A stretch of DNA of 64,000 nt. Origin: Trileptium ribeirensis (taxonomy: Eukaryota > Nematoda > Enoplea > Enoplida > Thoracostomopsidae). The stretch spans positions 62,001-126,000 of the forward strand of contig JASANE010026881.1 of NCBI GenBank assembly GCA_030248225.1, written 5' to 3'. This document shows, piece after piece, positions 25,901-36,091 of this stretch (positions within the stretch are counted from its first letter, which is position 1; each line of letters opens with the position of its first letter). Under the pieces are notes generated by a model. It had not been told where the DNA came from and searched no databases. It was given only the letters and a program-made list of their open reading frames with translations. The translations under genes were made by a program, and so were the position numbers.

Positions 25901-28900
25901 CCTGAGTTAGATGTTTCTAATTCACTATGAGTTAAACTAACTCAGTCTGAGTTAGAATTATAACTCAAGCCTGAGTTACGTGCTAACTCAGCAGTATAAG
26001 TTAGTTGAACTCACTCTGAAACGGTCTGACCCGGTTTCAGGTATCTGGAACGATACAATTCAGGCTGAGTATAAATGAACTCGGACAAATTTGCAGTGTA
26101 GGGCAGGAATTGGAGCTACTGGTCAGTGCTGGCCCTGCTTTAATTTCATTATTTGTTATTAACAACCCCATCGTTTTCATGTAAGAGCGATCATATCGTT
26201 GGATAAGGTAACCTGCACGAGTATGGCTGAGTGTTTCTTATGCAAAATTTCTGCAAAATGTAGTCTTGGTTTAACATTTATATTACATTAAGTTGATGGA
26301 ATTGCGAATAAGACAGGTAGTTTTATGATATTGCACGTTGTGTAAATAAAATTTGCGAGAACCTCATAGATTCTTCATCACTAAATAATTAATACTAACT
26401 GATTAGATTTTAGCTTTAGCGAAGCATTGGGAGTTTCTGGTATTGATGAACACATAAACCCAGTCCACATAAAAACAATATAGATGCAGTTGTTCAACGG
26501 GTTAGATCAATGTTACTGCATAGGAAGCTTAATTTAAATATAGGTAAAAGATTTTTGTCCTTATTAATATGATCATTTATTTCATTTTAAGCAAGAACTA
26601 TCGTGGGATTCATACCAAAAGTTTCTGCGACGTCGGGACGAACCGGGGCCCATGACGAATGCCGAACGAGAACTCAAAGCCATTCAGCTAATCGAGGTTA
26701 GAAGCAGACCTACCATGTAACCATTTCCCATGAAAATTTTGCTTCCACATACGTTCATATGATACATGTTCATAGGGTAAAGTACGCGGATAACCCTGAG
26801 GCTCCGATCCCACCCTCCCTGAGAGGCCTCAGCAACCTATTGCCCTGACGAGTGGTCCAACACCCCTGACGGTACCGCGGGCGTCGAACACAACCGGCGC
26901 CAAAGGCGTCGTCCCCCAGAACAAATTTATTTCCCTGGGAAGCCGAAGGCCTCACTCATGAAGTCCCGGCTACCCTCCCCTTGGACCTCGCTTCATGGAT
27001 GATTTATGTATCATATGTAGCAATTTTTTCGCGGTGTATCTTAAATCCTAAAGTCAACAGTTTCAAATATAAAAATGCTGATCAATCTTTACCTTCAGTT
27101 GCTGTGTCGTATGTCTATCACTTTCATGACTTTTATGACAATTCTAGGCCACCGAATTAATAATGAAGCGAGTAAGTGTACTCGCCTTTACTAATGTTTT
27201 CCCGTATTTTGTGTCCACAAACAAACTATATTTTCGCATTCAGTAATGTTGAATATAACAATCAACCGAAAATATCGAACTGCTTGTTAGTAGTTGGTAG
27301 TAGTTCGTCTTGCGAGAATTGCTTAAGGAACCGAGTCACAGCCCTCAATGTCAATCCGCCGCTGCAGAAATTTTTTTCAAGATTGCGCGAAGTAATTATT
27401 AATGTTAGAAATCGTTAAAATCCAAATCTGCGTCGTCAGTGTGAATTATTAACGATTTGATTACTATAAGAATATTAGACTATGTATATTATTAAACAGT
27501 CAAATATACACCTGTATACATAGTTTTTTGTGAATTTTAGAACCGTATGAAGAATGAGCTGACAGTGGAGCCACGCCGTGCTTTTGTAGACGGGCTTCGG
27601 TTGCCACTTGACCAGGCTTCACGATCAAGCTTACTAAGACTTCGATCAGGAACGTGCAACTACGTCCAATTGGTAGGGATATGAATGACCGTATAATTCT
27701 ATTTTACTATGCTTCCATTTCGTTGCTAAATAAAAATTTATTCAAGCCCCAACGTGGCTTCGAAGAGTCGATCCTTTTCAGTACAACCATGTTCCTAGTA
27801 ACGTTGGGCCTTAGTGCCCTAAATATGTGAAACTTTAGAATGTTTGTATTACAGCGACGGCTTTATAGAAAGGATGGATAACCCATAACAATATTTTGGA
27901 ACAAATATGTATATAATAATGCTCTAGTTGTGCCGTTCACTACTTATGACCAAGCTAAAGGTGGGACGATAAAGCACCAACTTTAAAATCGTTTCTGAAT
28001 CATATTTTATCATGATTTTTATCATCATATTTTATCATATTTTATCATGATTTTTGCATATTTTTTGGATTAGCAGATAACAAAAAAAATTCCGATTTTC
28101 GTGGTAGCTGGAATTTCAGAGACAGGGGCGATTCTAGCATGTATTATAGCACAAAAATTATATAAACAAATTTTGGTTATCGATTTACTCTAAGGGTTTT
28201 ACAAAAGCTCATTTCTAAATCTTTAAGCGTGCAACATCATGCTCTGTGGCGGGCAAAATTAACGCTTTAATATCAACATTGCTTATTTCCAATGAATATA
28301 GATAAGTCTGTACTTATAAAGCTAAAGTAAAGGTAGAAACAAATACGTTTTTGTGTAAGTGTGTTATATAAACCATTGGTAACTATATATCTAACACGAA
28401 TAATATATAGGTTTTGTAAATATTCTAGGGTATCGACGTAAACCAAGAAACAATTCGACTGATATGCAGTGGGAATTTTGATGAATAATATATAGGTTTT
28501 GTAAATATTCTAGGGTATCGACGTAAACCAAGAAACAATTCGACTGATATGCAGTGGGAATTTTGACGAATAATATATAGGTTTTGTAAATATTCTAGGG
28601 TATCGACGTAAACCAAGAAACAATTCGACTGATATGCAGTGGGAATTTTGACGAATAATATATAGGTTTTGTAAATATTCTAGGATATCGACGTAAACCA
28701 AGAAACAATTCGACTGGTATGCAGTGGGAATTTTGACGAATAATATATAGGTTTTGTAAATATTCTAGGATATCGACGTAAACCAAGAAACAATTCGACT
28801 GATATGCAGTGGGAATTTTGACGAATAATATATAGGTTTTGTAAATATTCTAGGGTATCGACGTAAACCAAGAAACAATTCGACTGATATGCAGTGGGAA

Positions 28901-31900
28901 TTTTGACGAATAATATATAGGTTTTGTAAATATTCTAGGATATCGACGTAAACCAAGAAACACTTCGACTAATATGCAGTGGGAATTTTGACGAATAATA
29001 TATAGGTTTTGTAAATATTCTAGGATATCGACGTAAACCAAGAAACAATTCGACTGATATGCAGTGGGAATTTTGACGATTAATATATAGGTTTTGTAAA
29101 TATTCTAGGGTATCGACGTAAACCAAGAAACAATTCGACTGATATGCAGTGGGAATTTTGACGAATAATATATAGGTTTTGTAAATATTCTAGGGTATCG
29201 ACGTAAACCAAGAAACAATTCGACTGATATGCAGTGGGAATTTTGACGAATAATATATAGGTTTTGTAAATATTCTAGGGTATCGACGTAAACCAAGAAA
29301 CAATTCGACTGATATGCAGTGGGAATTTTGACGAATAATATATAGGTTTTGTAAATATTCTAGGATATCGCCGTAAACCAAGAAACAATTCGACTGATAT
29401 GCAGTGGGAATTTTGACGAATAATATATAGGTTTTGTAAATATTCTAGGGTATCGACGTAAACCAAGAAACAATTCGACTGATATGCAGTGGGAATTTTG
29501 ACGAATAATATATAGGTTTTGTAAATATTCTAGGATATCGACGTAAACCAAGAAACAATTCGACTGATATGCAGTGGGAATTTTGACGAATAATATATAG
29601 GTTTTGTAAATATTCTAGGGTATCGACGTAAACCAAGAAACAATTCGACTGATATGCAGTGGGAATTTTGACGAACAATATATAGGTTTTGTAAATATTC
29701 TAGGATATCGACGTAAACCAAGAAACAATTCGACTAATATGCAGTGGGAATTTTGACGAATAATATATAGGTTTTGTAAATATTCTAGGATATCGACGTA
29801 AACCAAGAAACAATTCGACTGATATGCAGTGGGAATTTTGACGATTAATATATAGGTTTTGTAAATATTCTAGGGTTCGACGTAAACCAAGAAACAATTC
29901 GACTGAAATGCAGTGGGAATTTTGACGAATAATATATAGGTTTTGTAAATATTCTAGGAAATCGACGTAAACCAAGAAACAATTCGACTGATATGCGGTG
30001 GGAATTTTGACGAATAATATATAGGTTTTGTAAATATTCTAGGGTATCGACGTAAACCAAGAAACAATTCGACTGATATGCAGTGGGAATTTTGGGACGC
30101 CTGCAATCCAATCGTGTATACCGAAAGACAGACCGTCATACCATATTTATCTCTATCGGCATGTCGTAAAACAGCATCCTGTTAGCCTTTTCCGTGAGTC
30201 ATTGCCGAACGGCACTTTACTAATTTGATATCTTTGTTTTGAAGATAAAACAAAAAGTGACCAATGTAACTTTTAGGAGAGGAAGTAAAATGATTTCTAT
30301 GGTGTTGTAATTACATTTAGTCTATCCCTGAGTCTTCTGCCTATGCTGAAGTCTTTAGCTGAGCTTTGTAATAAGCCTAATTTAGAGGGCAGTAGGCGCC
30401 CGAATGCTACAGTAGGTTGTTCTTTTTCTAACGATATAAAACGTCTGGCTCCTATAGGTGGCATGCTCCAAAAATGGTATATTGGTATTCGATATTGAGC
30501 AATTTATGCACTATTCATGATTTGATTATTTTAACCCTGTCCCGCATAGTCACACGTAAGTAACAGCGTACATTGCAACGCGATATACAAGTCGAGTTTA
30601 TCGTACAGCGTGCGTTTCCACGTTTTTATTGTTCGCTCGTTTTAGCGACCAAATTTCTTTGTACGAAATAAAACGGCAGTCCAATTTATTAGCAAGAATT
30701 TAACCAATCTTGTTTCAAGTAGGCTCGCGTATCTCACGTCTTCTTCCTTGTCTGCTGCGTTAGACCTGTTGGGATATAAATATTTTTATTCACCAAATTT
30801 GGCAGGGTACGCTCGCTGTAACAGCACACTCGTTTGTTCTATTTACATCTTGAGTCTGATCACTAAACGACAAGTACAGTAAAAAAGCTGGCCCATGTCA
30901 ACTTTAGAGGCCGGACGTTATAACGTTAGAAAAAAGAACGTACATGGCTCATAAAGGAACCTTAGCTTAGGCTAACAATGTTGGCGTTCAGAATTTGTAA
31001 TAGCGGGCACTTGTAATAGATGATTCACTTAATAACCGAACGGGTGTAAAGTTCATCCCGAAAAGTTTAAATTACTGAATCATGATTGCACCACGAGTAT
31101 TGCTGAGTGCCTGCAAATTTGTTAAAATCCACAAAATGGTGCGATCGTTTTTCGGCTTTACTCTCGAAAGGATGTCGGGGCTATATATACCTCCTATTCT
31201 TCATTAGTTTTACGGGCTACTCCAGCGGTACTCTTAAACCAATTCTGTCCGTAGTGACTATAGAACTCTTGGGACATGTTCTTTGTGTAAAACTTACATA
31301 CGTTATTGTGAACGAGTATATATGACACTTTTCTACAATGTTTTAGTAACTGACAGGTTACTATTTGTTTTACGTTTTTTCGGCATAGAATATTCTTGTA
31401 TACTTAGGTTAATCAAAATTAATTACGTTGTTAACATACTGCTATTTTCATGAAATTTTCAGATTGAAGCGAATTTGTGCATAGGGATTGTTTGGTTATA
31501 TGAATACTTTGATTTCTGGGAAGGGTGAAAAACATAACTTATTATAAATTTGAGGGCTATTCGCCATGTAAATGAAACTTTAACCTTGAATATATAAATG
31601 TTGGAAATTTTGGCAATATTAAATAGCCAGACGGATTCAGAGCATGGCCTTTTATTTTGACTGTAGTATAATAATACATATAATATTGTAGTTCATGAGT
31701 TTGGGTTCACTGTAACTCAAATACCTTATTTCTTGGAAATTTATTTGTATTAAAGATATTTTGAAGATCGCAGTAGTGACCGCATTTGAAAATATTATAT
31801 AATACTTAAGTACATCTGTGAATTTAGCCATTGCACATCGAAAAAGCCAAAAAACATAGAAAGGGAACTACAAAAGATTCCTCAATTTATTAGATTTCTA

Positions 31901-34900
31901 GTTTAAACATTGCATGAATTTTAATTTCTCTTAGGAAAAAATAGAGATTTATTACTTTTGGAGTTTATGCTAATCTATCTTGATTATTTTACGTTTTTTA
32001 TAATTGCTACATCTTTGTGCTGCATCAGCAGGGGTGGGTCCAGGAAAATGCTGGGTCGGATACCTCATCGAACCATAACGTTAAGAAAACTGAGACGTTG
32101 AATGAGATATTTTAACGTAGAACAAGGAGACTAGTTGTCAACGAAACATTTATACAACAGAACGACGTCTTCCGTATCCTGTAACATAGCCGAGAACGAG
32201 TAACTCTTTTTTCTCATCTTTTAATAATTATGAACGTTCGATCAACCACCGAGGAATCCTAGATCAGTCATTGTGTATCAGTAGCTATGGAATAACGTTT
32301 AAAAATATATGTCTTTAGCGTCATGGTGGGTATGAAATGTCTGTTACATTTTGTTACAGACATTTGGTCGCACTATAACGTGTTCACCGTGTAGTATCGT
32401 TATTACTGATTGAATTGACTTTTTGATCTTTTTAGTATTTCTCTACAGTATGCCGTACCAGCGGTGTGGTGCCAAGGAACGTATGCTTCATTCAACGTGT
32501 ATCGCACCGCTCATCAGCGTTCTCTCAACTGAGTATGATATTCAGATTTCGAAAAGAGTAATTATATTCTGTATTGACATTTTTTATTTTTTTTACTACA
32601 TTGACTACCCTTCTTGGGTTTTTTCCTTTACACCATCCAAGGCCGAAATTGGTCAGTTTGAAGATACAATCATATTTTGGTAACATTCCACTCAGCTCGG
32701 CGAGCTGGTTTAGAATATAGCCATCTTGGAGATATTTAAAGCAAAACATTTTTTCGCATTACCCATGGATCCCAAAATTTTTGGTTTCTGCTTGGAACTT
32801 AAAAATCTCGAAAAAAAGTTTTATCTATATATATATATTTATAATTTTATATATACCATTCGAACTGCATTGACGAGCTGAGTCGAAGGGTGGTAAAATC
32901 AGTTTAGTTCACTTTTAACGACTTAGGCTAGGGTTCAGGCCTAGCCTTAGGCGGATTTCATATAAATGCCAATAACTCGTTAACCCGCTTCAGCTGATTT
33001 TACATCATTGGACTCAGCTGGTCAACGCCGATCGACCAATACATATATAATTATACATTTATCGAGAAATTTTTCCCCGAAATTTTTGGTACCCATTGCT
33101 AATCAAAGAAATAGTTTTGCTTTAAATATTTCCAGGATAGGTATATTCTCGACCAGCTCGTCGAGTTAGTTGAGTGGTACCAAACTTATGGCTGTATATA
33201 TATTCAAAATTGACCAATTTCTACCTGGGGGCTAAAGTGAAAGACCCACATTCTATCCTGTAAAATAGTTAATTTAGTCCAAAAGAATGGAGTAATTTCT
33301 CAAATTTAATGTACTATAGTTGCCCCAAAATTTTTAACAAATTTCTCCAACTTTTTTGCTAAAATGTTGCAATTTTCCTTAAGTTTGCATCCATTTTTAT
33401 TAATTTTCCGCTTTCATAGGAGCATTAGAGCGATCATAGCGGCGGGGGGTGGGGTGGAGGTGGAGTACGGAGAAATGGGCCTGCAGCGTACTACGGCTAG
33501 GGGTCTAGTGCCCTATTGTCGCTCTCCCCCACGGGTGCATGTTTCTTATAGATATTAATACAGAAGGATAGCTAGACGCTCGGTTGTTTATTCGTTTAGT
33601 ACCAAAATGCTAGACTGTGTCCTTTAAAACAGTTTCTCGCAAAACACGCCTTATTATTACAACATTCCAAAGAGATATAAAATAAAATCACATCAACCCA
33701 ATGATGAGTTATGCATGACGAAGATAGAGCAAATTTTTTGCACTTTTAAACAGTGTTTGGTTGAACTCTGGTCGGTTGGGTTTCAAATACATTTACTTTG
33801 CAAATGTTACGGACAACTATACTCTATTACAGCCAACGAATGGATGAGTATATATTTGCTTATCAAGGCAATATGAGCAAATATACTATAACTGTCGATA
33901 GGGTTACCCCTAAGGCTTGGAGCCCCTTGAATCCAAAGCTACTCCCCTCCCCTAAAGCATCTGCACCTACCACCTCCGGCATCAAGAAAAAATTAAGAAA
34001 ACATTAACAAAATGTGGGACGTAATATGCGAAGAAAATTGTTACAAATTAGCAAAAATTGATGAAGCACTTTGCAAAAATTGGCAAAACATTGGGCAAAA
34101 TTAGCACAGGCTGGAAAAATTTTAGCGCAGGAAATTTCAAAAATTTATCTACCCCCGCTAAGACCATCTGCACCCGTAAGCCGACAGTGCTTCGATACCT
34201 ACGATATATACATGAATTTCTTCAAACTTCCAGACTCTACAAAAATCGCGTCTCTAAATATATATTCAACTGTTAATAACCTGGATGCCGAATCCACAAT
34301 GTTATGCGTGCATATATATATCCAAAATTTGCATTGCCTTGGTGAAACGCCAGCGCAAGGTAATTATTTGCACTCGGCATCGGAACGCCACATTGAGTTA
34401 TAAAAGTTTGTTGAGCGATGTGCTGCAAATAACAAGTAGATCGCAGTCACGCAAGGCGCTCTTAAAACGAGATTCCGAGGGTATGCCAATGGTTTATAGC
34501 CTCAAAATTAACTCAAAATCATTATTTTATAGTCTACGCCATAAGTGTCTATAGGCGGAAAAAGGGCATAACTGCTTTAAGGCTCGGACCTTCAGTAACC
34601 TTAATTTGTTCATCCCGAAAGCCCCGCATTCTCCACGGAATATTTCAACACTTGTAAGCGTAATTATAAAATTGTGACGAAAATTGGGGCAAAAGTAGAA
34701 AATTTTGAAAAGAATCGGTAAAAGTGGTGAAAATTATTAGTTACACACCGCCGCACCACACTTGTCCCGTGGGAACCACATACTCCACTCCTAAGCCGAC
34801 GAAAGCAGGATATTTTCGAAATCTTTAAATTTTATAATTCATGATCTGTTTACGCGACGCTTGTGTTGTAAAACGCCCGTAATGTGGAAGATCTGTCCCA

Positions 34901-35698
34901 GAGTGATCACGACCATACCATAGTGCATGGTAGTCGAAAGGATATATTACGTAGCACAAATAATGGTGTCAGAAACACCATGAACATTAGGCTATGGTGT
35001 TTTCGACAGCCTATGTTTGAATAGTTGTTTAAAAAAGTGGGAAAATCGGATAAGTAAAATTTCAATTTATTTACTCTATGTGATTGTATCTCGTAAACCA
35101 CCCGTTTAAAGCCTTGTATAAGAAGTGCATTGACAAATCGTGCACTGTATGTATACATAAAGTCCTTTAGCAGTAAAACAACGAAGCATCTTTCCAAAAG
35201 ATTTTCATTACCGCTAAGTTAGAAAGTTACGGTGTCTATGACACCATATAACTGGGGATGGTGTCCGTACACAGTGCGGATGGTGTCCGATATAATTGTT
35301 TAGAATACAGTGGTGGTGTTCTGTACACTGTATCGTTTACGGTGTTACACAAATTATACGCGGGCAAAATGTCAACGTGGTGGTCAACTTATAACGTTAG
35401 TTGTAGCGGAATAAACGTAATACAATCTTCGTTATCTTATCATACTCCATATAAAGCCCAAAAAAAGACAATTTCACATTTTTGAACGTCTTAAAATTTT
35501 GAAAAATGTATATAAATATTTTCTGTTCTATAGACCGTCCACGTTTGCTTTTTTCAGATCGAGATTGATAACGGACGTGAAGTTAGTGACAATTTTCTAC
35601 TCGACGAGCTGTATCCACTCGAACACCGTGTTGCACTGGTATACGAGAAAGCAAAAGGGCCTCCAGTTCGCGGTCCGAAACGACTATTGAAAATTTGA
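22854..35698 (+). CDS. twf: Twinfilin, complete gene, eight coding exons
   Basis: The product binds ADP-actin monomers and caps and depolymerises filament barbed ends together with capping protein, in the cytoplasm. Joining the eight exons (22854-22959, 24140-24318, 25516-25611, 26592-26696, 27541-27672, 30043-30193, 32436-32557, 35558-35698) gives 1,032 nt, or 343 residues plus stop, close to the usual 350. It starts with the family signature MSHQSGIR. The first ADF-H domain covers roughly residues 1-135, with the actin-binding helix QKMIYAATRATLK at 98-110. The second covers about 170-300, with IPKD...YH and YSMP...KERML. The basic tail KAKGPPVRGPKRLLKI (328-343) corresponds to the capping-protein-interacting motif. 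All junction phases agree. The second domain is quite diverged. The exon 6 boundary lies inside a satellite array. Confidence 0.96.
22960..24139 (+). other. Twinfilin intron 1, GC-AG type
   Basis: The intron starts with GCAAGTC and ends in ATTCCAG. A C-rich and purine-mixed patch at about 23,930-24,050 stands out from the AT-rich background, as does a small GC-rich stretch near 23,260-23,350. I recognise no element in either. Confidence 0.7.
24140..24318 (+). CDS. twf: Twinfilin exon 2 (residues 36-95)
   Basis: This exon encodes the middle of the first ADF-H domain: GGYWPASGS, then ACYILFRLDSSTQNGYDWLL, matching the conserved PCYILFRLDS...GYEW core. It enters in phase 1 after ATTCCAG and leaves in phase 0 before GTATAT. 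Confidence 0.96.
24319..25515 (+). other. Twinfilin intron 2
   Basis: The boundaries are GTATAT and TTTAAG. I see no repeat or element of note inside. Confidence 0.6.
25516..25611 (+). CDS. twf: Twinfilin exon 3 (residues 96-127)
   Basis: It encodes VKQKMIYAATRATLKMEFG, the long actin-binding helix of the first ADF-H domain and the most conserved stretch of the family. It is phase 0 at both ends, flanked by TTTAAG and GTTAGT. Confidence 0.97.
25690..26260. repeat. Interspersed repeat copy in intron 3, with hairpin cluster
   Basis: The outer parts (about 25,690-25,815 and 26,150-26,260) resemble 30,890-31,145 in intron 6: both have GCCCATG, a CCG-ACGTTATA word, and later an ACGAGTAT-GCTGAGTG word. 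The middle, about 25,815-26,040, is a dense group of AACTCA/TGAGTT palindromes not seen in the other copy. The repeat class is unknown. Confidence 0.5.
25869..25979. repeat. Three successive TAACTCA/TGAGTTA hairpins
   Basis: A perfect 13-bp stem (GGAACTCTGAGTT with its complement) spans 25,869-25,902 around an 8-nt loop. CTAACTCA/TGAGTTAG follows at 25,937-25,955 and TAACTCA/TGAGTTA at 25,962-25,979. Further single copies of the word lie on both sides. Confidence 0.85.
26592..26696 (+). CDS. twf: Twinfilin exon 4 (residues 128-162)
   Basis: It encodes QELSWDSYQKFLRRRDEPGP followed by MTNAERELKAIQLIE, the end of the first ADF-H domain and the start of the linker (family pattern PLTAAEEELRQIK.NE). 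It is phase 0 at both ends, between TTTTAAG and GTTAGA. Confidence 0.95.
26757..27018. mobile_element. GC-rich island bounded by a 12-bp inverted repeat
   Basis: About 230 bp of markedly GC-rich sequence in AT-rich intron 4 is bounded by CATATGATACAT (26,757-26,768) and its exact complement (27,007-27,018). A 61-codon minus-strand frame inside lacks any recognisable motif. It could be a small transposon or a captured sequence. Confidence 0.4.
27541..27672 (+). CDS. twf: Twinfilin exon 5 (residues 163-206)
   Basis: It encodes the linker and the start of the second ADF-H domain: DGLRLPLDQASRSSLLRL then GTCNYVQL, matching the family's VAFPIS..A...L...LNYVQL. It is phase 0 at both ends, between ATTTTAG and GTAGGG. 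Confidence 0.95.
28396..30094 (+). repeat. 85-bp satellite, 20 units, each holding a splice acceptor and partial exon
   Basis: Twenty units (1,699 bp, one with a 1-nt deletion at about 29,877) are nearly identical. Each has 33 nt of intron ending in AAATATTCTAG, then 52 nt equal to the start of twinfilin exon 6. The last unit is the genuine intron-exon junction. In every other unit the coding frame runs into GACGAATAA, an in-frame stop 19 codons after the acceptor (sooner in the unit with the deletion). The first codon after the acceptor is GGT in ten units, GAT in eight and GAA in one. The 63-codon minus-strand frames spaced by 85 bp are by-products. Confidence 0.97.
30043..30193 (+). CDS. 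twf: Twinfilin exon 6 (residues 207-256)
   Basis: It encodes GIDVNQETIRLICSG, then CIPKDRPSYHIYLYRH, matching the family's EIDIKNE...L and RIPKD..RYHFFLYKH in the second ADF-H domain. The first 52 nt belong to the last unit of the 85-bp array. It enters in phase 0 after ATTCTAG and leaves in phase 1 before the consensus donor GTGAGT. It is the only exon in the gap that satisfies both phase and alignment length. Confidence 0.93.
30890..31145. repeat. Interspersed repeat copy in intron 6
   Basis: It shares GCCCATG...CGTTATA at one end and ACGAGTATTGCTGAGTGC at the other with the copy at 25,690-26,260, but lacks the AACTCA hairpin block. The rest of intron 6 (30,194-32,435) shows nothing else recognisable. 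Confidence 0.45.
32436..32557 (+). CDS. twf: Twinfilin exon 7 (residues 257-297)
   Basis: It encodes FLYSMPYQRCGAKERMLHST, matching [21 protein letters not shown], the actin-binding helix region of the second ADF-H domain. It enters in phase 1 after CTTTTTAG and leaves in phase 0 before GTAATT. Confidence 0.96.
32612..33252. mobile_element. Foldback element, diverged relative of the 6.8-kb copy
   Basis: The arms at about 32,612-32,830 and 33,055-33,252 are inverted copies. They share ATTTAAAGCAAAAC, AGCTCG-CGAGCTGG and AAATTGGTCA words. The spacer contains a run of TA repeats near 32,825-32,860. The tips resemble the tips of the 6,787-7,267 palindrome. It lies in twinfilin intron 7 and has no coding capacity. 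Confidence 0.65.
33280..34810. repeat. Degenerate CAAAAATTGG-type repeats in intron 7
   Basis: Words such as GCAAAAATTG, TTTGGGGCAA and CATCTGCACC recur in degenerate form, with related sequence in opposite orientation near 33,320 and 34,690. A G-rich patch lies at 33,440-33,475. I could not define a unit. Small frames here look like repeat by-products. Confidence 0.35.
34866..35395. mobile_element. Second copy of the GGTGT/ACACC hairpin element
   Basis: The ends resemble those of the 4,307-4,735 element: ATGTGGAAGATCTGTCCC on the left, and a complement of CGTTATAA...GACC on the right. Inside are palindromes GGTGTCAGAAACACC (34,966), GGTGTCTATGACACC (35,231) and further half-palindromes near 35,261, 35,277, 35,313 and 35,341. 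It is more diverged than the first copy. Confidence 0.55.
35558..35698 (+). CDS. twf: Twinfilin exon 8 (residues 298-343 and stop)
   Basis: It starts IEIDNGREVSDNFLLDELYP, equal to the family's IEIDNGDELTADFLYEEVHP, and ends with the basic tail KAKGPPVRGPKRLLKI, the capping-protein-interacting region. It enters in phase 0 after TTTTTTCAG and ends in TGA. Confidence 0.97.
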   Translation: MEIDNGREVSDNFLLDELYPLEHRVALVYEKAKGPPVRGPKRLLKI

Positions 35699-35788
35699 AT
35701 TGTTCATTTGATTTGAAAGCTATGAGACTCTAGCCAAAGATCCTTATTATTGACTATCGATGCAAAAGATAAGTATAACCTAAACACA

Positions 35789-35794
35789 AATAAA
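35789..35794 (+). terminator. Twinfilin poly(A) signal AATAAA
   Basis: A canonical AATAAA lies about 90 nt after the twinfilin stop, with no other candidate before the rRNA fragment at 35,892. Confidence 0.6.
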
Positions 35795-35891
35795 TCAGAG
35801 CAACTTGAAGCCGGCTGATGGTCTGCACATTTATCATATTGATTTGTCACTTGTCAAAATCATTTCATGTGTACCATTAGTTTGTTGCTAT

Positions 35892-35941
<50 letters not shown>

Positions 35942-35976
35942 ATTTGTGGGTGAACAATCCAACGCTTGGTCAATTC

Positions 35977-36021
<45 letters not shown>

Positions 36022-36044
36022 AACGTCGCTATGGACGCTTGGCT

Positions 36045-36091
<47 letters not shown>

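Noticed and set aside
28425..29975. A ladder of 63-codon minus-strand frames every 85 bp
   Set aside because: They are the reverse frame of the 85-bp array, which is explained by the plus-strand twinfilin junction. There is no independent signal.
28396..30094. CRISPR-like or protein-repeat array
   Set aside because: Units are directly adjacent with no variable spacers, the genome is eukaryotic, and the unit length is not a multiple of three.
31464..31526. Alternative twinfilin exon 6 starting IEANLCIG after TTTTCAG
   Set aside because: Phase and length do not fit exon 7. The exon at 30,043-30,193 fits both and carries the conserved IPKD block.
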